Source: Clostridia bacterium
GTDB taxonomy: Bacteria; Bacillota; Clostridia; Oscillospirales; CAG-272
Length of the DNA: 50,833 nucleotides
Reading direction: 5' to 3'
Assembly: GCA_017411805.1 (NCBI GenBank)
Contig: JAFQPI010000030.1
Location: 1 to 50,833, forward strand
Shown: piece after piece, positions 22,509-29,966 of the stretch
Layout of the letters: the number at the start of each line of letters is the position of its first letter
Numbering within the stretch: position 1 is the first letter of the stretch
Position numbers and translations under genes: made by a program
Notes under the pieces: generated by a model
Told to the model about the DNA's origin: nothing
What the model saw: only the letters and a program-made list of their open reading frames with translations
Database searches by the model: none

Positions 22509-23528
22509 ATGGAAATCTTTTTGGCAGTCCTGTATCTTGTTATCGGTTTTGTCTTTCTCATCAAGGGCGCAGACTTATTCGTTGACGGCTCCTCAAGCGT
22601 AGCAAAGCTTCTCAAGGTCCCCTCGATCATTATCGGTCTTACCGTAGTTGCATTCGGCACGAGCATGCCCGAGGCATCGGTCTCGATCAGCTCGGCTATC
22701 AAGGGCGCGAACGAGCTCGCGGTCAGCAACGTAGTCGGTTCTAACATCTTTAATCTTCTTGTCGTTCTCGGTGCGAGCGCGCTGATCAAGCCCGTTTGCT
22801 GTCAGAAGAACTCGGTCAAGAAGGAGATCCCTTTCTCGATTCTTTGCACAGTTGCGCTTCTCGGCGCACTCTTTCTCGGCTATAATAAGGCTGTCCCCGC
22901 AGATGATGTAAGCGCGGCAGTTGTTGAACATACATACACTCTCGGTTGGATCGCGGGTCTCGTTCTCCTCGCTCTTTTCGCTTTCTATATGTACTGGCAG
23001 ATCAGCGATGCTCTCAAGGCACGCAAGAACGGTACCGCAGAAGAGGAGGTCGACGAAGGCAAGAAGATCTCTCCTCTTAAGTCGATCATCTTCATCGTGA
23101 TCGGTATTGCGGGCATCATCTTTGGCGGTAACCTCGTCGTTAACGGCGCGACCACCGTTGCTGAGGTCCTCGGTATGGACGAGACCCTCATCGGTATGAC
23201 CATCGTTGCGGTCGGTACCTCGCTTCCCGAGCTTGTAACCTCTATGGTTGCGGCAAAGAAGGGTGAGAGCGATATCGCGCTCGGCAACGTAATCGGATCG
23301 AATATCTTCAATATTATCTTTATCCTCGGCTTCAGCTGCCTTGTTTTCCCCATCACCGTTGGTATGGAAGCCGTTATCGACACGATTTTTGCGATCCTTG
23401 TAACCGTAGTCGGACTTGTCTTCTCCGCGACCAAGCTCAAGTTTGAGCGTTGGGAAGGCGGCGTATTCATCGTTACATACGTTGTTTACCTCGCATATAT
23501 GATCCTCCGCGCTTACGGAATGATCTGA
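22509..23528 (+). CDS. Ca2+/cation antiporter (CaCA family), copy 1
   Basis: A 339-aa inner-membrane exchanger of the CaCA superfamily (YrbG-like), which moves Ca2+ or similar cations against Na+ or H+. Two inverted alpha-repeats are clear: GLTVVAFGTSMPEASVSI with SNVVGSNIFN (about 38-80), and GMTIVAVGTSLPELVTSM with GNVIGSNIFN (about 233-275); GTS-PE carries the acidic ion ligands. About ten membrane segments, with a cytosolic acidic-lysine loop (AEEEVDEGKK) in the middle. ATG after AGAAGG. About three quarters identical to the copy at 24364, so the two arose by tandem duplication. Confidence 0.92.
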   Translation: MEIFLAVLYLVIGFVFLIKGADLFVDGSSSVAKLLKVPSIIIGLTVVAFGTSMPEASVSISSAIKGANELAVSNVVGSNIFNLLVVLGASALIKPVCCQKNSVKKEIPFSILCTVALLGALFLGYNKAVPADDVSAAVVEHTYTLGWIAGLVLLALFAFYMYWQISDALKARKNGTAEEEVDEGKKISPLKSIIFIVIGIAGIIFGGNLVVNGATTVAEVLGMDETLIGMTIVAVGTSLPELVTSMVAAKKGESDIALGNVIGSNIFNIIFILGFSCLVFPITVGMEAVIDTIFAILVTVVGLVFSATKLKFERWEGGVFIVTYVVYLAYMILRAYGMI

Positions 23529-23529
23529 T

Positions 23530-23558
23530 AAAAAAAGACCGCTTCGGCGGTCTTTTTT
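23530..23558 (+). terminator. Terminator of exchanger 1
   Basis: GACCGC, TTCG loop, GCGGTC, flanked by A-run and T-run; works in both directions. Confidence 0.9.
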
Positions 23559-23622
23559 AAGTGGAAAGTGTAAAGTGGGAAGTGGAAAGTTAAGGTGAAT
23601 TTCCTCGCGTTGCAAGGAAATT

Positions 23623-23823
23623 TTATTTTTTATATTGGATAAGATCGGAGATGTCACAGTCGAGAGCTTCGCATATCTTGTCGAGCAGAAAGCTGTCATA
23701 CCGAACGACCTTATTTTTGTAATAATTGTCGATGATCTGAAATTTGATTCCCGTACGCTTGGCAAGCTCATAGCGTGTGATATTGTGTTTATTCAGATAA
23801 TCTGCTAAAGTAAGCTTGATCAT
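23623..23823 (-). CDS. XRE-family helix-turn-helix regulator
   Basis: A 66-aa Cro/C1-type protein consisting only of the DNA-binding domain. Helix 2-turn-helix 3 is RYELAKRTGIKFQIIDNYYKN (about 17-37); the C-terminal part ALDCDISDLIQY is typical of the family. Start ATG at 23823. It is divergent from the SLOG gene with 109 bp between; a perfect 9+9 inverted repeat and a second smaller one lie there, which fits control of both promoters by this protein. The gene and its partner sit between two paralogous exchangers and are somewhat AT-richer. Confidence 0.88.
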   Translation of the reverse strand: MIKLTLADYLNKHNITRYELAKRTGIKFQIIDNYYKNKVVRYDSFLLDKICEALDCDISDLIQYKK

Positions 23824-23840
23824 TTTATCACCCCTCTTCG

Positions 23841-23864
23841 GTATATATTGTAATAAATATATAC
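23841..23864. promoter_or_regulatory. Inverted repeat, probable operator of the XRE regulator
   Basis: GTATATATT and AATATATAC, perfect 9-bp arms, 6-base spacer, 17-18 bases from the regulator start and 4 bases upstream of the -35 of the SLOG gene. A smaller pair TATAC / GTATA straddles the -10 at 23892-23909. Confidence 0.6.
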
Positions 23865-23868
23865 CTAC

Positions 23869-23897
23869 TTGACAATTCCCATATTTGGGTGTATACT
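23869..23897 (+). promoter_or_regulatory. Promoter of the SLOG gene
   Basis: TTGACA, 17 bp, TATACT. Confidence 0.85.
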
Positions 23898-23932
23898 TAT
23901 AAGAGTATATAGAGTTTAGGGAGGTCGATACA

Positions 23933-24265
23933 ATGAAAATATTGGTTGTTGGCTCGCGAAGTATAAAGGATTTTGATCTATCCGATTATATACCGAGCGA
24001 AACCGAGTTGATAATCAGCGGTGGTGCGTCTGGAATAGATTCGATAGCGGAGGAATATGCCGATAAGCATCGTATCTCAAAATTGATTCTCTATCCGAAA
24101 TATGAGGTTTACGGAAAGGCGGCGCCGCTCAAGCGCAATGAGATCATGGTTGATATCGCCGATGAAGTGCTGATAATTTGGGACGGAAAATCGCGCGGGA
24201 CGAAGTATACTGCGGATTATGCGGCAAAGAAAAACAAAAAAGTCAGGCTGATAATTGCCGAATAG
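23933..24265 (+). CDS. SLOG-family (YspA/DUF2493-like) nucleotide-binding protein
   Basis: A 110-aa Rossmannoid protein of the SMF/DprA-LOG superfamily. The first strand and loop are ILVVGSRSI (2-10), followed by IISGGASGIDSIAEEYA (about 29-45), the glycine-rich ligand loop; APLKRNEIMVD and LIIWDGKSRGTKYTADYA (about 81-98) complete the pocket. Superfamily members bind nucleotides or nucleotide-derived ligands, and some serve in DNA uptake, cytokinin production or conflict systems; the role of this small stand-alone type is not established. GGGAGG lies 8 bases before the ATG. It is divergent to an XRE regulator with a shared operator region, so the pair forms a regulated module. Confidence 0.85.
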   Translation: MKILVVGSRSIKDFDLSDYIPSETELIISGGASGIDSIAEEYADKHRISKLILYPKYEVYGKAAPLKRNEIMVDIADEVLIIWDGKSRGTKYTADYAAKKNKKVRLIIAE

Positions 24266-24287
24266 GATAAAAAACAAGTTTTGCGGA

Positions 24288-24316
24288 TTGACAAACGCAT
24301 CGAAATATAGTATAAT
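24288..24316 (+). promoter_or_regulatory. Promoter of exchanger 2
   Basis: TTGACA, 17 bp, TATAAT, 47 bases before the ATG. Confidence 0.88.
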
Positions 24317-24363
24317 AAATAGGTTGAAAAAATTAAGCTCAAGCTTGGAAAGCAGGAAAACAC

Positions 24364-25359
24364 ATGGACATTTTGTTGGCACTTTTATACCTTGTGGTCG
24401 GCTTCGTGTTCCTTATCAAGGGCGCGGATATGTTCGTTGACGGCTCATCGAATATAGCAAAGCTTCTCAAGGTTCCCTCTATCATCATCGGACTTACCGT
24501 CGTTGCACTCGGAACGAGCCTTCCCGAGGCGTCGGTCTCTGTCAGCTCTGCATTGGCGGGTCAGAACGCTCTCGCTATCAGTAACGTAGTCGGATCCAAT
24601 ATCTTCAATACTCTCGTAGTTCTCGGCGCGAGCGCGCTGATCAAGCCCGTTAAGGTTCAGATCGACTCGGTCAAGAAGGAGATCCCCTTTTCGATCCTTT
24701 GCACGGTTGCGCTTCTTTGTTCTCTCATTCTCGGAGCTGGCACCGCTATTGCGGCTGAAGGCGGCGAGGAGATGACTACATACACCCTCGGACGCATCGG
24801 CGGCGCGGTACTTCTCGCGTTCTTCGCGTTCTACATGTATTGGCAGATCAGCTCGGCTCTCAAGGCACGCAAGGCAGGCGAGATCGAGGAGGAAGAGGAC
24901 GACGGCAAGAAGATCTCTCCCATCAAGTCCATTATCTTCATCATCATCGGTGTAGCTGCAATTATCCTCGGCGGTAATCTCGTTGTAAACGGCGCATCCA
25001 CCGTTGCGGAAAAGCTCGGTATGTCCCAGACCCTTATCGGCATGACCATCGTTGCTGTCGGAACCTCCCTCCCCGAACTCGTGACCTCCATGGTTGCGGC
25101 AAAGAAGGGCGAGAGCGATCTCGCGCTCGGTAACGCTATCGGCTCGAACATCTTCAATATCGTATTCATTCTCGGCTCAAGTGCACTTATCTCGCCTATG
25201 ACCGTAGATATTCTCGCTGTTATCGACACCATCGCGGTTATCGCGATCAGCGCACTCGTGCTTGCATTCTCGGCTACGGGCAAGAAGATCTCCCGCACCG
25301 AGGGCGGAATCATGGTCGCGTCTTATATCGCGTACCTCGTTTATATGTGCGTAAGATAA
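24364..25359 (+). CDS. Ca2+/cation antiporter (CaCA family), copy 2
   Basis: A 331-aa paralogue of the exchanger at 22509 with the same alpha-repeats (GLTVVALGTSLPEASVSV with SNVVGSNIFN; GMTIVAVGTSLPELVTSM with GNAIGSNIFN) and an acidic cytosolic loop (IEEEEDDGKK). The alignment is continuous from end to end; most differences are in the periplasm-facing loop around residues 120-140. It has its own promoter, and unlike copy 1 no terminator follows: the GH16 gene begins one base after the stop codon. Confidence 0.92.
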   Translation: MDILLALLYLVVGFVFLIKGADMFVDGSSNIAKLLKVPSIIIGLTVVALGTSLPEASVSVSSALAGQNALAISNVVGSNIFNTLVVLGASALIKPVKVQIDSVKKEIPFSILCTVALLCSLILGAGTAIAAEGGEEMTTYTLGRIGGAVLLAFFAFYMYWQISSALKARKAGEIEEEEDDGKKISPIKSIIFIIIGVAAIILGGNLVVNGASTVAEKLGMSQTLIGMTIVAVGTSLPELVTSMVAAKKGESDLALGNAIGSNIFNIVFILGSSALISPMTVDILAVIDTIAVIAISALVLAFSATGKKISRTEGGIMVASYIAYLVYMCVR

Positions 25360-25360
25360 A

Positions 25361-26272
25361 ATGGCTTTCAGACAGGTAGATTTGACCGATTGTCAAATGA
25401 CCGCGACCGAAGCGGTCGCAGGACGCGCGCCGAGCCTTCTCCCCTCGGAGAAGAAGTGGAAGCTCGTCTGGAACGATGAATTTGACGGCACGGCTCTTGA
25501 CGAGAGCAAGTGGAATTACCGCCTCAATTTCTGGGGATACCGCTCTCCCGCCTTTACGAAGGAGGGAGTGGAGGTCAGCGACGGAACGCTGAAGATCAAT
25601 CTGATACGCAAGGGTGACGATTTCTGCTCGGCGCATCTGCAGACGGGCGGTCTCACCTTTGATAATCCCCGCGACGAAACCTCGCATAATTTCTGGTCCT
25701 TCGGCAAGAAAGACCCCGCAAAATTTATGCACAAATACGGCTACTATGAGATCAGATGCCGTCTGCCGAAATGCGACGGTTGGCATTCCGCATTCTGGCT
25801 TCAGGCTCCCGGTATCGGATCGCATCCCGACCCCGAGGTTGCGGGCGTTGAGTGCGATATCATGGAAAACTACCGTCAGTATAAGTACGGCACCATGATC
25901 TGCGGCAACGGCTGGGGCGGCTACGGAGCCGAGAGCGAATGGGCGGGTCATTTCGAGTTCCCGCTTGAGGAAACTGAGGACGGCTGGCACCGCTACGCCG
26001 TTGATTGGAGCCCCGAGGGATACACCTTCTACGCCGACGGAAAGCTCGTAGGACGCCAGATGGCGCCCGAGTGCCCTGTTTCAAGAGTTGAGCAGTTTAT
26101 CCTCGTCTCGACCGAATGTCACGGCTACAACCGCGTCTTCAAGAAGAGCGGCGAAGCCGGCGAGGCTACCGATAAGGGCTGTTGCGCGGGCGACCCCGTA
26201 CCCGAGCTCTTCGACGCCATCCTCCCCGATTTCTTCGAGGTCGATTACGTAAGAGTTTTTGATAAAGTATAA
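25361..26272 (+). CDS. GH16-family endo-glycosidase, intracellular
   Basis: A 303-aa beta-jelly-roll enzyme of family GH16. The catalytic motif ExDxxE is visible as VECDIMENY (nucleophile and acid/base Glu, about residues 165-171); WHSAFWLQAPG and WHRYAVDWSPEGYTFYADG are hallmark strands around it. Family members cleave beta-1,3/1,4-glucans, laminarin, agarose, carrageenan or hyaluronan-like chains. There is no signal peptide, which is unusual for GH16, so it probably acts on imported or intracellular oligomers. The ATG has no good ribosome site and lies 1 base after the exchanger's stop, so translation is likely coupled. A pairing with a cation exchanger may suggest a charged (sulfated) substrate, but that is speculation. 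Confidence 0.87.
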   Translation: MAFRQVDLTDCQMTATEAVAGRAPSLLPSEKKWKLVWNDEFDGTALDESKWNYRLNFWGYRSPAFTKEGVEVSDGTLKINLIRKGDDFCSAHLQTGGLTFDNPRDETSHNFWSFGKKDPAKFMHKYGYYEIRCRLPKCDGWHSAFWLQAPGIGSHPDPEVAGVECDIMENYRQYKYGTMICGNGWGGYGAESEWAGHFEFPLEETEDGWHRYAVDWSPEGYTFYADGKLVGRQMAPECPVSRVEQFILVSTECHGYNRVFKKSGEAGEATDKGCCAGDPVPELFDAILPDFFEVDYVRVFDKV

Positions 26273-26275
26273 AAT

Positions 26276-26838
26276 AAAAGAGGCTGATTCATTTGACAAA
26301 TCAATGGATCAGCCCTTTAAGTAGACTAATTGTTGGAATAAATGAAGGATTTTGCTGATAATGACAAATAGAAACACAACTCGTAATTACTTTTGGTACT
26401 AACACAGTATCTCCGTCGCTTCCCCTTGCGTAGCAAGGATCTCATCACACCGCGTCTGCGGTCCCCACATTTGCTTGCAAATACGCCCGCACGGGGAAGG
26501 TAAAGTAGGTAGCAATCTTGTTACGTTTGTGCAGCGATTATCATTCTGGGATATAGTTTTGTATATCAAAGAGGAATAATTTATTGAAAAAGTTTGCAAA
26601 AACATAATTGTAAGTGCAAATTGATTCAAATAAAACATTCCTCTTTGACTTTTTTAGGTGAAAACTTAACAATATTCGCTGAAATGCGATAAGGTTCGGT
26701 CTAACCATTTTACCTTCCCCGGCGGGGAAGGGGGACCACGCGAGTGGTGGATGAGGGGAAGAGACGGATGCACTTTGTTAGTAATAACTTCAGTTCGAGC
26801 GGTATATTACACAAATACTTAATGAATCAGCCTCTTTT
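26276..26838. mobile_element. Long nested foldback repeat (MITE-like) between convergent genes
   Basis: The 560-bp gap starts with AAAAGAGGCTGATTCATT (26276-26293) and ends with its inverse (26821-26838). Inside are further inverted pairs: a CTCCGTC-CTTCCCCT...GGTCCCC...GGGGAAGGTAAA block near 26408-26510 and its inverse near 26705-26775, and TCAAAGAGGAAT near 26567 with ATTCCTCTTTGA near 26637. So the whole region folds back around about 26605. There is no open frame of its own. It can also terminate both flanking genes. No transposase is present. Confidence 0.6.
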
Positions 26839-26839
26839 T

Positions 26840-27604
26840 TTATTTGTAAATCCTTCTTCCGATCTCGTCAAGATAGGCGATAAGATCGTGCGGGTCGTTG
26901 GCGGTGATATTGGTGAAGCCGAACTTTATGCAGCGTTCTGCCGCCTCGCGGTTGTCGGCGTGATAGCCCCAAGCCTCGATACCCTTTTCGTCGAGCATTG
27001 CGACGAGAGCTTCGATGTCCTCGTCGGGCAGGCTCATCGGTACGCCCATACCGTACATCTTATCGAGCACGCGGGGATCGTAACGCTTCATCTTCTGCGG
27101 CGGCTGACCCTGTGTCTTGACGTGCGGATAGTGATCCTGAACGTAGAGAAGAGTCTGTGCGTCGAAGCTTGCGATGACGGAACGCTCGAGCAAGCCGTAC
27201 TTTTCGAGCAGTTCTATGGCAACGTCGACTACGTGCGGGCGTTGTTCCTTGATCTCGACGTTGAGGACCATATGCGCGGGTGCTTCATCACGGATGCATT
27301 CGAGTGCTTCCTCGAAGGTCGGCACGCGCTCTCCGGGATAGCCGAATTTCACGCCCGCGTCGAGAGCCTTCATTTCTTCAAGAGTTTTGAACCATACCGC
27401 GCCCGTACCGTCGGTGGTGCGGTCGACCATTTCGTCGTGCATAACGATCATAACGTCGTCGCGCGTGAGTTGAATGTCAAACTCAAGCACGTCAACGCCG
27501 AGCCTGAACGCCTCACGGAAGGATATGAGGGTGTTCTCGGGCATATAAGCCTTGCAGCCTCTGTGACCCGTTACACCGAGCTTTTCTTTATTCTGATCCC
27601 ACAT
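26840..27604 (-). CDS. Glycerophosphodiester phosphodiesterase
   Basis: A 254-aa GDPD TIM-barrel enzyme that releases glycerol-3-phosphate and an alcohol from glycerophosphodiesters (or lyso-lipid/teichoic-acid fragments). Catalytic residues: TGHRGCKAYMPENT (His, Arg and Glu of motif HRG...PENT), LEFDIQLTRDDVMIVMHDE (Glu, Asp and the second His), and LNVEIK. No signal peptide. ATG after AAGGAGG. Last gene of a minus-strand operon of four phosphate/ester hydrolases, 20 bases after the SGNH gene. Confidence 0.92.
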   Translation of the reverse strand: MWDQNKEKLGVTGHRGCKAYMPENTLISFREAFRLGVDVLEFDIQLTRDDVMIVMHDEMVDRTTDGTGAVWFKTLEEMKALDAGVKFGYPGERVPTFEEALECIRDEAPAHMVLNVEIKEQRPHVVDVAIELLEKYGLLERSVIASFDAQTLLYVQDHYPHVKTQGQPPQKMKRYDPRVLDKMYGMGVPMSLPDEDIEALVAMLDEKGIEAWGYHADNREAAERCIKFGFTNITANDPHDLIAYLDEIGRRIYK

Positions 27605-27624
27605 AGTAAAGTCCTCCTTGGGTG

Positions 27625-28416
27625 TTATATTTTATCGTGTTCGATCCCCGAATTTATGAACCCTACCTGCTTGAAGTCGCGCGGGTTATGGCGGACTATG
27701 TAATCGATGTAGGAGTCGATCAGCTCGGCGGTGAGGATGTATCCGTCGGGGGTCATATGACCGTGGAGATAGAATCTCTCGCGGAACTTTGTGTCGTAAA
27801 TCGGACCGTATTTGCAAAGGTCGATGACGTAGGAATTGTCGAATATTTCGGTGAATTTGTAGAGGAGAGCGATTACCTCGCGCGTTGCCTCCTCGCGGTC
27901 GGCACGGTCGGAGCGCGGGAAGGTCACGAAGAAGAATTTCGCCTCGGGGCTGATCTCCTTGTATCGGCTGATGATCGCGCCGTAGTACCCCGCGAAGGTG
28001 TCGGCATTGTTGCGCCAATCGTTTACGTCGACGTCATCGATCGAGCCGATCGGCATATGCTTGTTGTAGACGTCGTTGACTCCGAGCGCGATTACGTAGC
28101 CTTGCGCCGCGAGATCTTGGCTCCAGAAGCCGCGAGATTCGGCAAAGGTCTCGATATATTGCTTTGCCGTCATTCCGCCCTTGGAGAAATTGTAGGCGGT
28201 AAGACCGTTGCGTCGCGCGATATACTGACCCCAGGAGTATTCGTAGAGGTCGTGGTAGTGCGCCTTACCCGCCGCGTCGCGGGTCTCGAACTCGCCCGAG
28301 GAAAGGCTGTCGCCGACGAAGGCGATCTTTCTGAATACGGATGTCCTGCTGTAGCCACAGGCGAGTCTGTCAAGCGGTTTTTCGTTTTCGGGGTAGAGAT
28401 AATTGTTCCAGTCCAT
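27625..28416 (-). CDS. SGNH/GDSL-family esterase
   Basis: A 263-aa hydrolase of the SGNH fold. Block I is FVGDSLSSGE (nucleophile Ser about 37), block II Gly in FSKGGMTA, block III LGVNDVYN (Asn), block V HGHMTPDGY (the catalytic His and nearby Asp). It would remove acyl or acetyl groups from lipids or glycans in the cytoplasm; there is no signal peptide. ATG at 28416 follows AAGGAG at 8 bases; a longer frame lacks a site. Part of the GDPD operon: 11 bases downstream of the histidine phosphatase gene. Confidence 0.87.
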   Translation of the reverse strand: MDWNNYLYPENEKPLDRLACGYSRTSVFRKIAFVGDSLSSGEFETRDAAGKAHYHDLYEYSWGQYIARRNGLTAYNFSKGGMTAKQYIETFAESRGFWSQDLAAQGYVIALGVNDVYNKHMPIGSIDDVDVNDWRNNADTFAGYYGAIISRYKEISPEAKFFFVTFPRSDRADREEATREVIALLYKFTEIFDNSYVIDLCKYGPIYDTKFRERFYLHGHMTPDGYILTAELIDSYIDYIVRHNPRDFKQVGFINSGIEHDKI

Positions 28417-28427
28417 TTGTGTTCTCC

Positions 28428-28991
28428 TTATGGGTTGATTACTCCGTTCAGCATCCATTTTTTATCCTTGCTCAATTCAAGAATGACGATCGCGCAGTTT
28501 GAGCAGAGGAAATTCATTTTGTTGATATCCGCGGAAAGAATGATCGAGATCGCGTTGCGGAGAAATCCGCCGTGAGTGAAAGCGGCAACGGTATCGCAGT
28601 CAAGCTCCTTGACATAATCAAGGAATTTAGTTATACGGCATCTGAATTCCGCATAGCTTTCACCGCCAACGCAGGCGAAGCCCTCCGCCATAAGCTTCCT
28701 TTCGGGTGCATCGGGCGCAAGGAAAGGCTTGTGTGCAAGACTGCCGACATTTATCTCACGAATAAGTGGAGTCGCTTCGTAAACGCAGCCGGGGATAGCG
28801 GTCTCCGCTGTCTTTATTGCGCGGATGAGATCGCTTGAATAGATCTTGTCGAATTTGATCCCTTCAAGTATCGGGCGGATGCCTTCGGCGTCCTTGACGC
28901 CTTTGGGGGTGAGGGCGACCTGCGCCCAACCCGTGTAATGACCCGCGAGATTCGTCTCGCTCTCGCCGTGTCTGATCAGATAAAGCTTCAT
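28428..28991 (-). CDS. Histidine phosphatase (phosphoglycerate-mutase-like)
   Basis: A 187-aa histidine-phosphatase superfamily enzyme. The phosphohistidine motif is YLIRHGESETN (His about 8), the second Arg in YSSDLIRAIKTAE, Glu in the INVGS region, and the second His in AFTHGGFLRN. It hydrolyses phosphomonoesters; GHYTGW and LTPKGVKDAE are close to the cofactor-dependent mutase group, so a phosphosugar or phosphoglycerate substrate is possible. Its ATG overlaps the stop of the upstream gene by four bases (ATGA), hence coupled translation. Confidence 0.9.
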   Translation of the reverse strand: MKLYLIRHGESETNLAGHYTGWAQVALTPKGVKDAEGIRPILEGIKFDKIYSSDLIRAIKTAETAIPGCVYEATPLIREINVGSLAHKPFLAPDAPERKLMAEGFACVGGESYAEFRCRITKFLDYVKELDCDTVAAFTHGGFLRNAISIILSADINKMNFLCSNCAIVILELSKDKKWMLNGVINP

Positions 28992-29794
28992 TTCTTTTTG
29001 TATCCTTTGTAGAGATGAACGATGTTGAGGTCTTCCTCCATGTCGAGACCGTGCGAGCCGCTCTCGCCGTCGATCTCGTGGCATCCGTGGTCCATAGCAA
29101 AGCCGAGGAGGACGTTGCGGTGGCTCATATGATGCTCGATAAGCTCGCAGAGCTCGCAGTAGGCGTGGTCATTTGCTCGAAGCTCGCAGAGAGCCTCGAG
29201 ACCCTCGGGACCCTTTTTGTGCATTACGGAGTCGTAGTTGCCGTTGTAGATGACGATCAGATCGTGCTCGTCCTTCATAATGAGCTCGGCGGCTTTTGCG
29301 TTGACGGCGTCAACACCGCCCCGAGGGAAGAGGAAATAATCCATGTCGCGCTCGAGGTAGATGTTGCTCAGGCTCGCGTTGCCGTAGGAGATGATCGCGC
29401 ATTTCTTGCCCGCGCGGAGAGCGGCGTCAAAGATCGAGTCGATCCTGATGACGGGCTTTTCGTATCTGCGGATGCCGTGGACAGCGGGCTGTGCGCCCGT
29501 GTACATCGTGCCGAAGCAGACGGGAGTTACCGAGGGCATTACCGAGCAGAGCGGGATCTCGATCTCGGCGCGGCTTTTTACGCCCTTCAGAAGCTGAGGA
29601 TATTTTTCGTAGACCCACTGCGCTATGGCGTCGGGGTTATACATAACTACGCGGTCAGCCTTTTCGCCGCCGAAAACTCTGTCGATATATGCGACGAGGT
29701 CTGCGTTTGCGGGCGCGGCTTCGCTCGGAGCCTCAATGCCGAGAGCGTAGGCAAGAGCGCCGCAGATAGTGTCAAGAGATTTGGGGTTATACAT
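28988..29794 (-). CDS. Alkaline-phosphatase-superfamily phosphodiesterase
   Basis: A 268-aa protein of the alkaline phosphatase / nucleotide pyrophosphatase fold. Visible motifs: PSVTPVCFGTMYTGAQPAVHGI (the catalytic Thr after the PSVTP loop), YNGNYDSVMHKKGPEGLE (Asp and His), and FAMDHGCHEIDGESGSHG (Asp-His-Gly and a final His). All metal ligands of the family appear to be present. No signal peptide. ATG at 29794 follows AGGAG; it is the first gene of the operon with the histidine phosphatase, SGNH esterase and GDPD. Together they point to stepwise breakdown of phosphodiester compounds such as teichoic-acid, phospholipid or glycan-phosphate fragments. Confidence 0.85.
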   Translation of the reverse strand: MYNPKSLDTICGALAYALGIEAPSEAAPANADLVAYIDRVFGGEKADRVVMYNPDAIAQWVYEKYPQLLKGVKSRAEIEIPLCSVMPSVTPVCFGTMYTGAQPAVHGIRRYEKPVIRIDSIFDAALRAGKKCAIISYGNASLSNIYLERDMDYFLFPRGGVDAVNAKAAELIMKDEHDLIVIYNGNYDSVMHKKGPEGLEALCELRANDHAYCELCELIEHHMSHRNVLLGFAMDHGCHEIDGESGSHGLDMEEDLNIVHLYKGYKKK

Positions 29795-29824
29795 AATTGC
29801 TCTCCTAAAATATAATAAGATTCG

Positions 29825-29966
29825 TTTTTTCGGCGGCTTCACCGACCGAAAAACACCTTTTTGACGAGTCTTGCGAGTCCGCACGACGAGGGAAGCCGCT
29901 AAAATCCTTGATTTTGGCGGCGGCGATAAGCGTGCGCGTCACTTGTAAAACGGAGTTTTACAAGTG
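29825..29966. other. Three stem-loops between the phosphatase operon and the EEP gene
   Basis: TTTTTCGG/CCGAAAAA (29825-29853), GCCGC-t-AAAAT/ATTTT-g-GCGGC (29895-29921), and a perfect 12-bp CACTTGTAAAAC stem with GGA loop (29940-29966). The last contains the stop codon of the EEP gene. None has a full T-run, so they are more likely mRNA 3'-end or processing structures than simple terminators. Confidence 0.55.
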
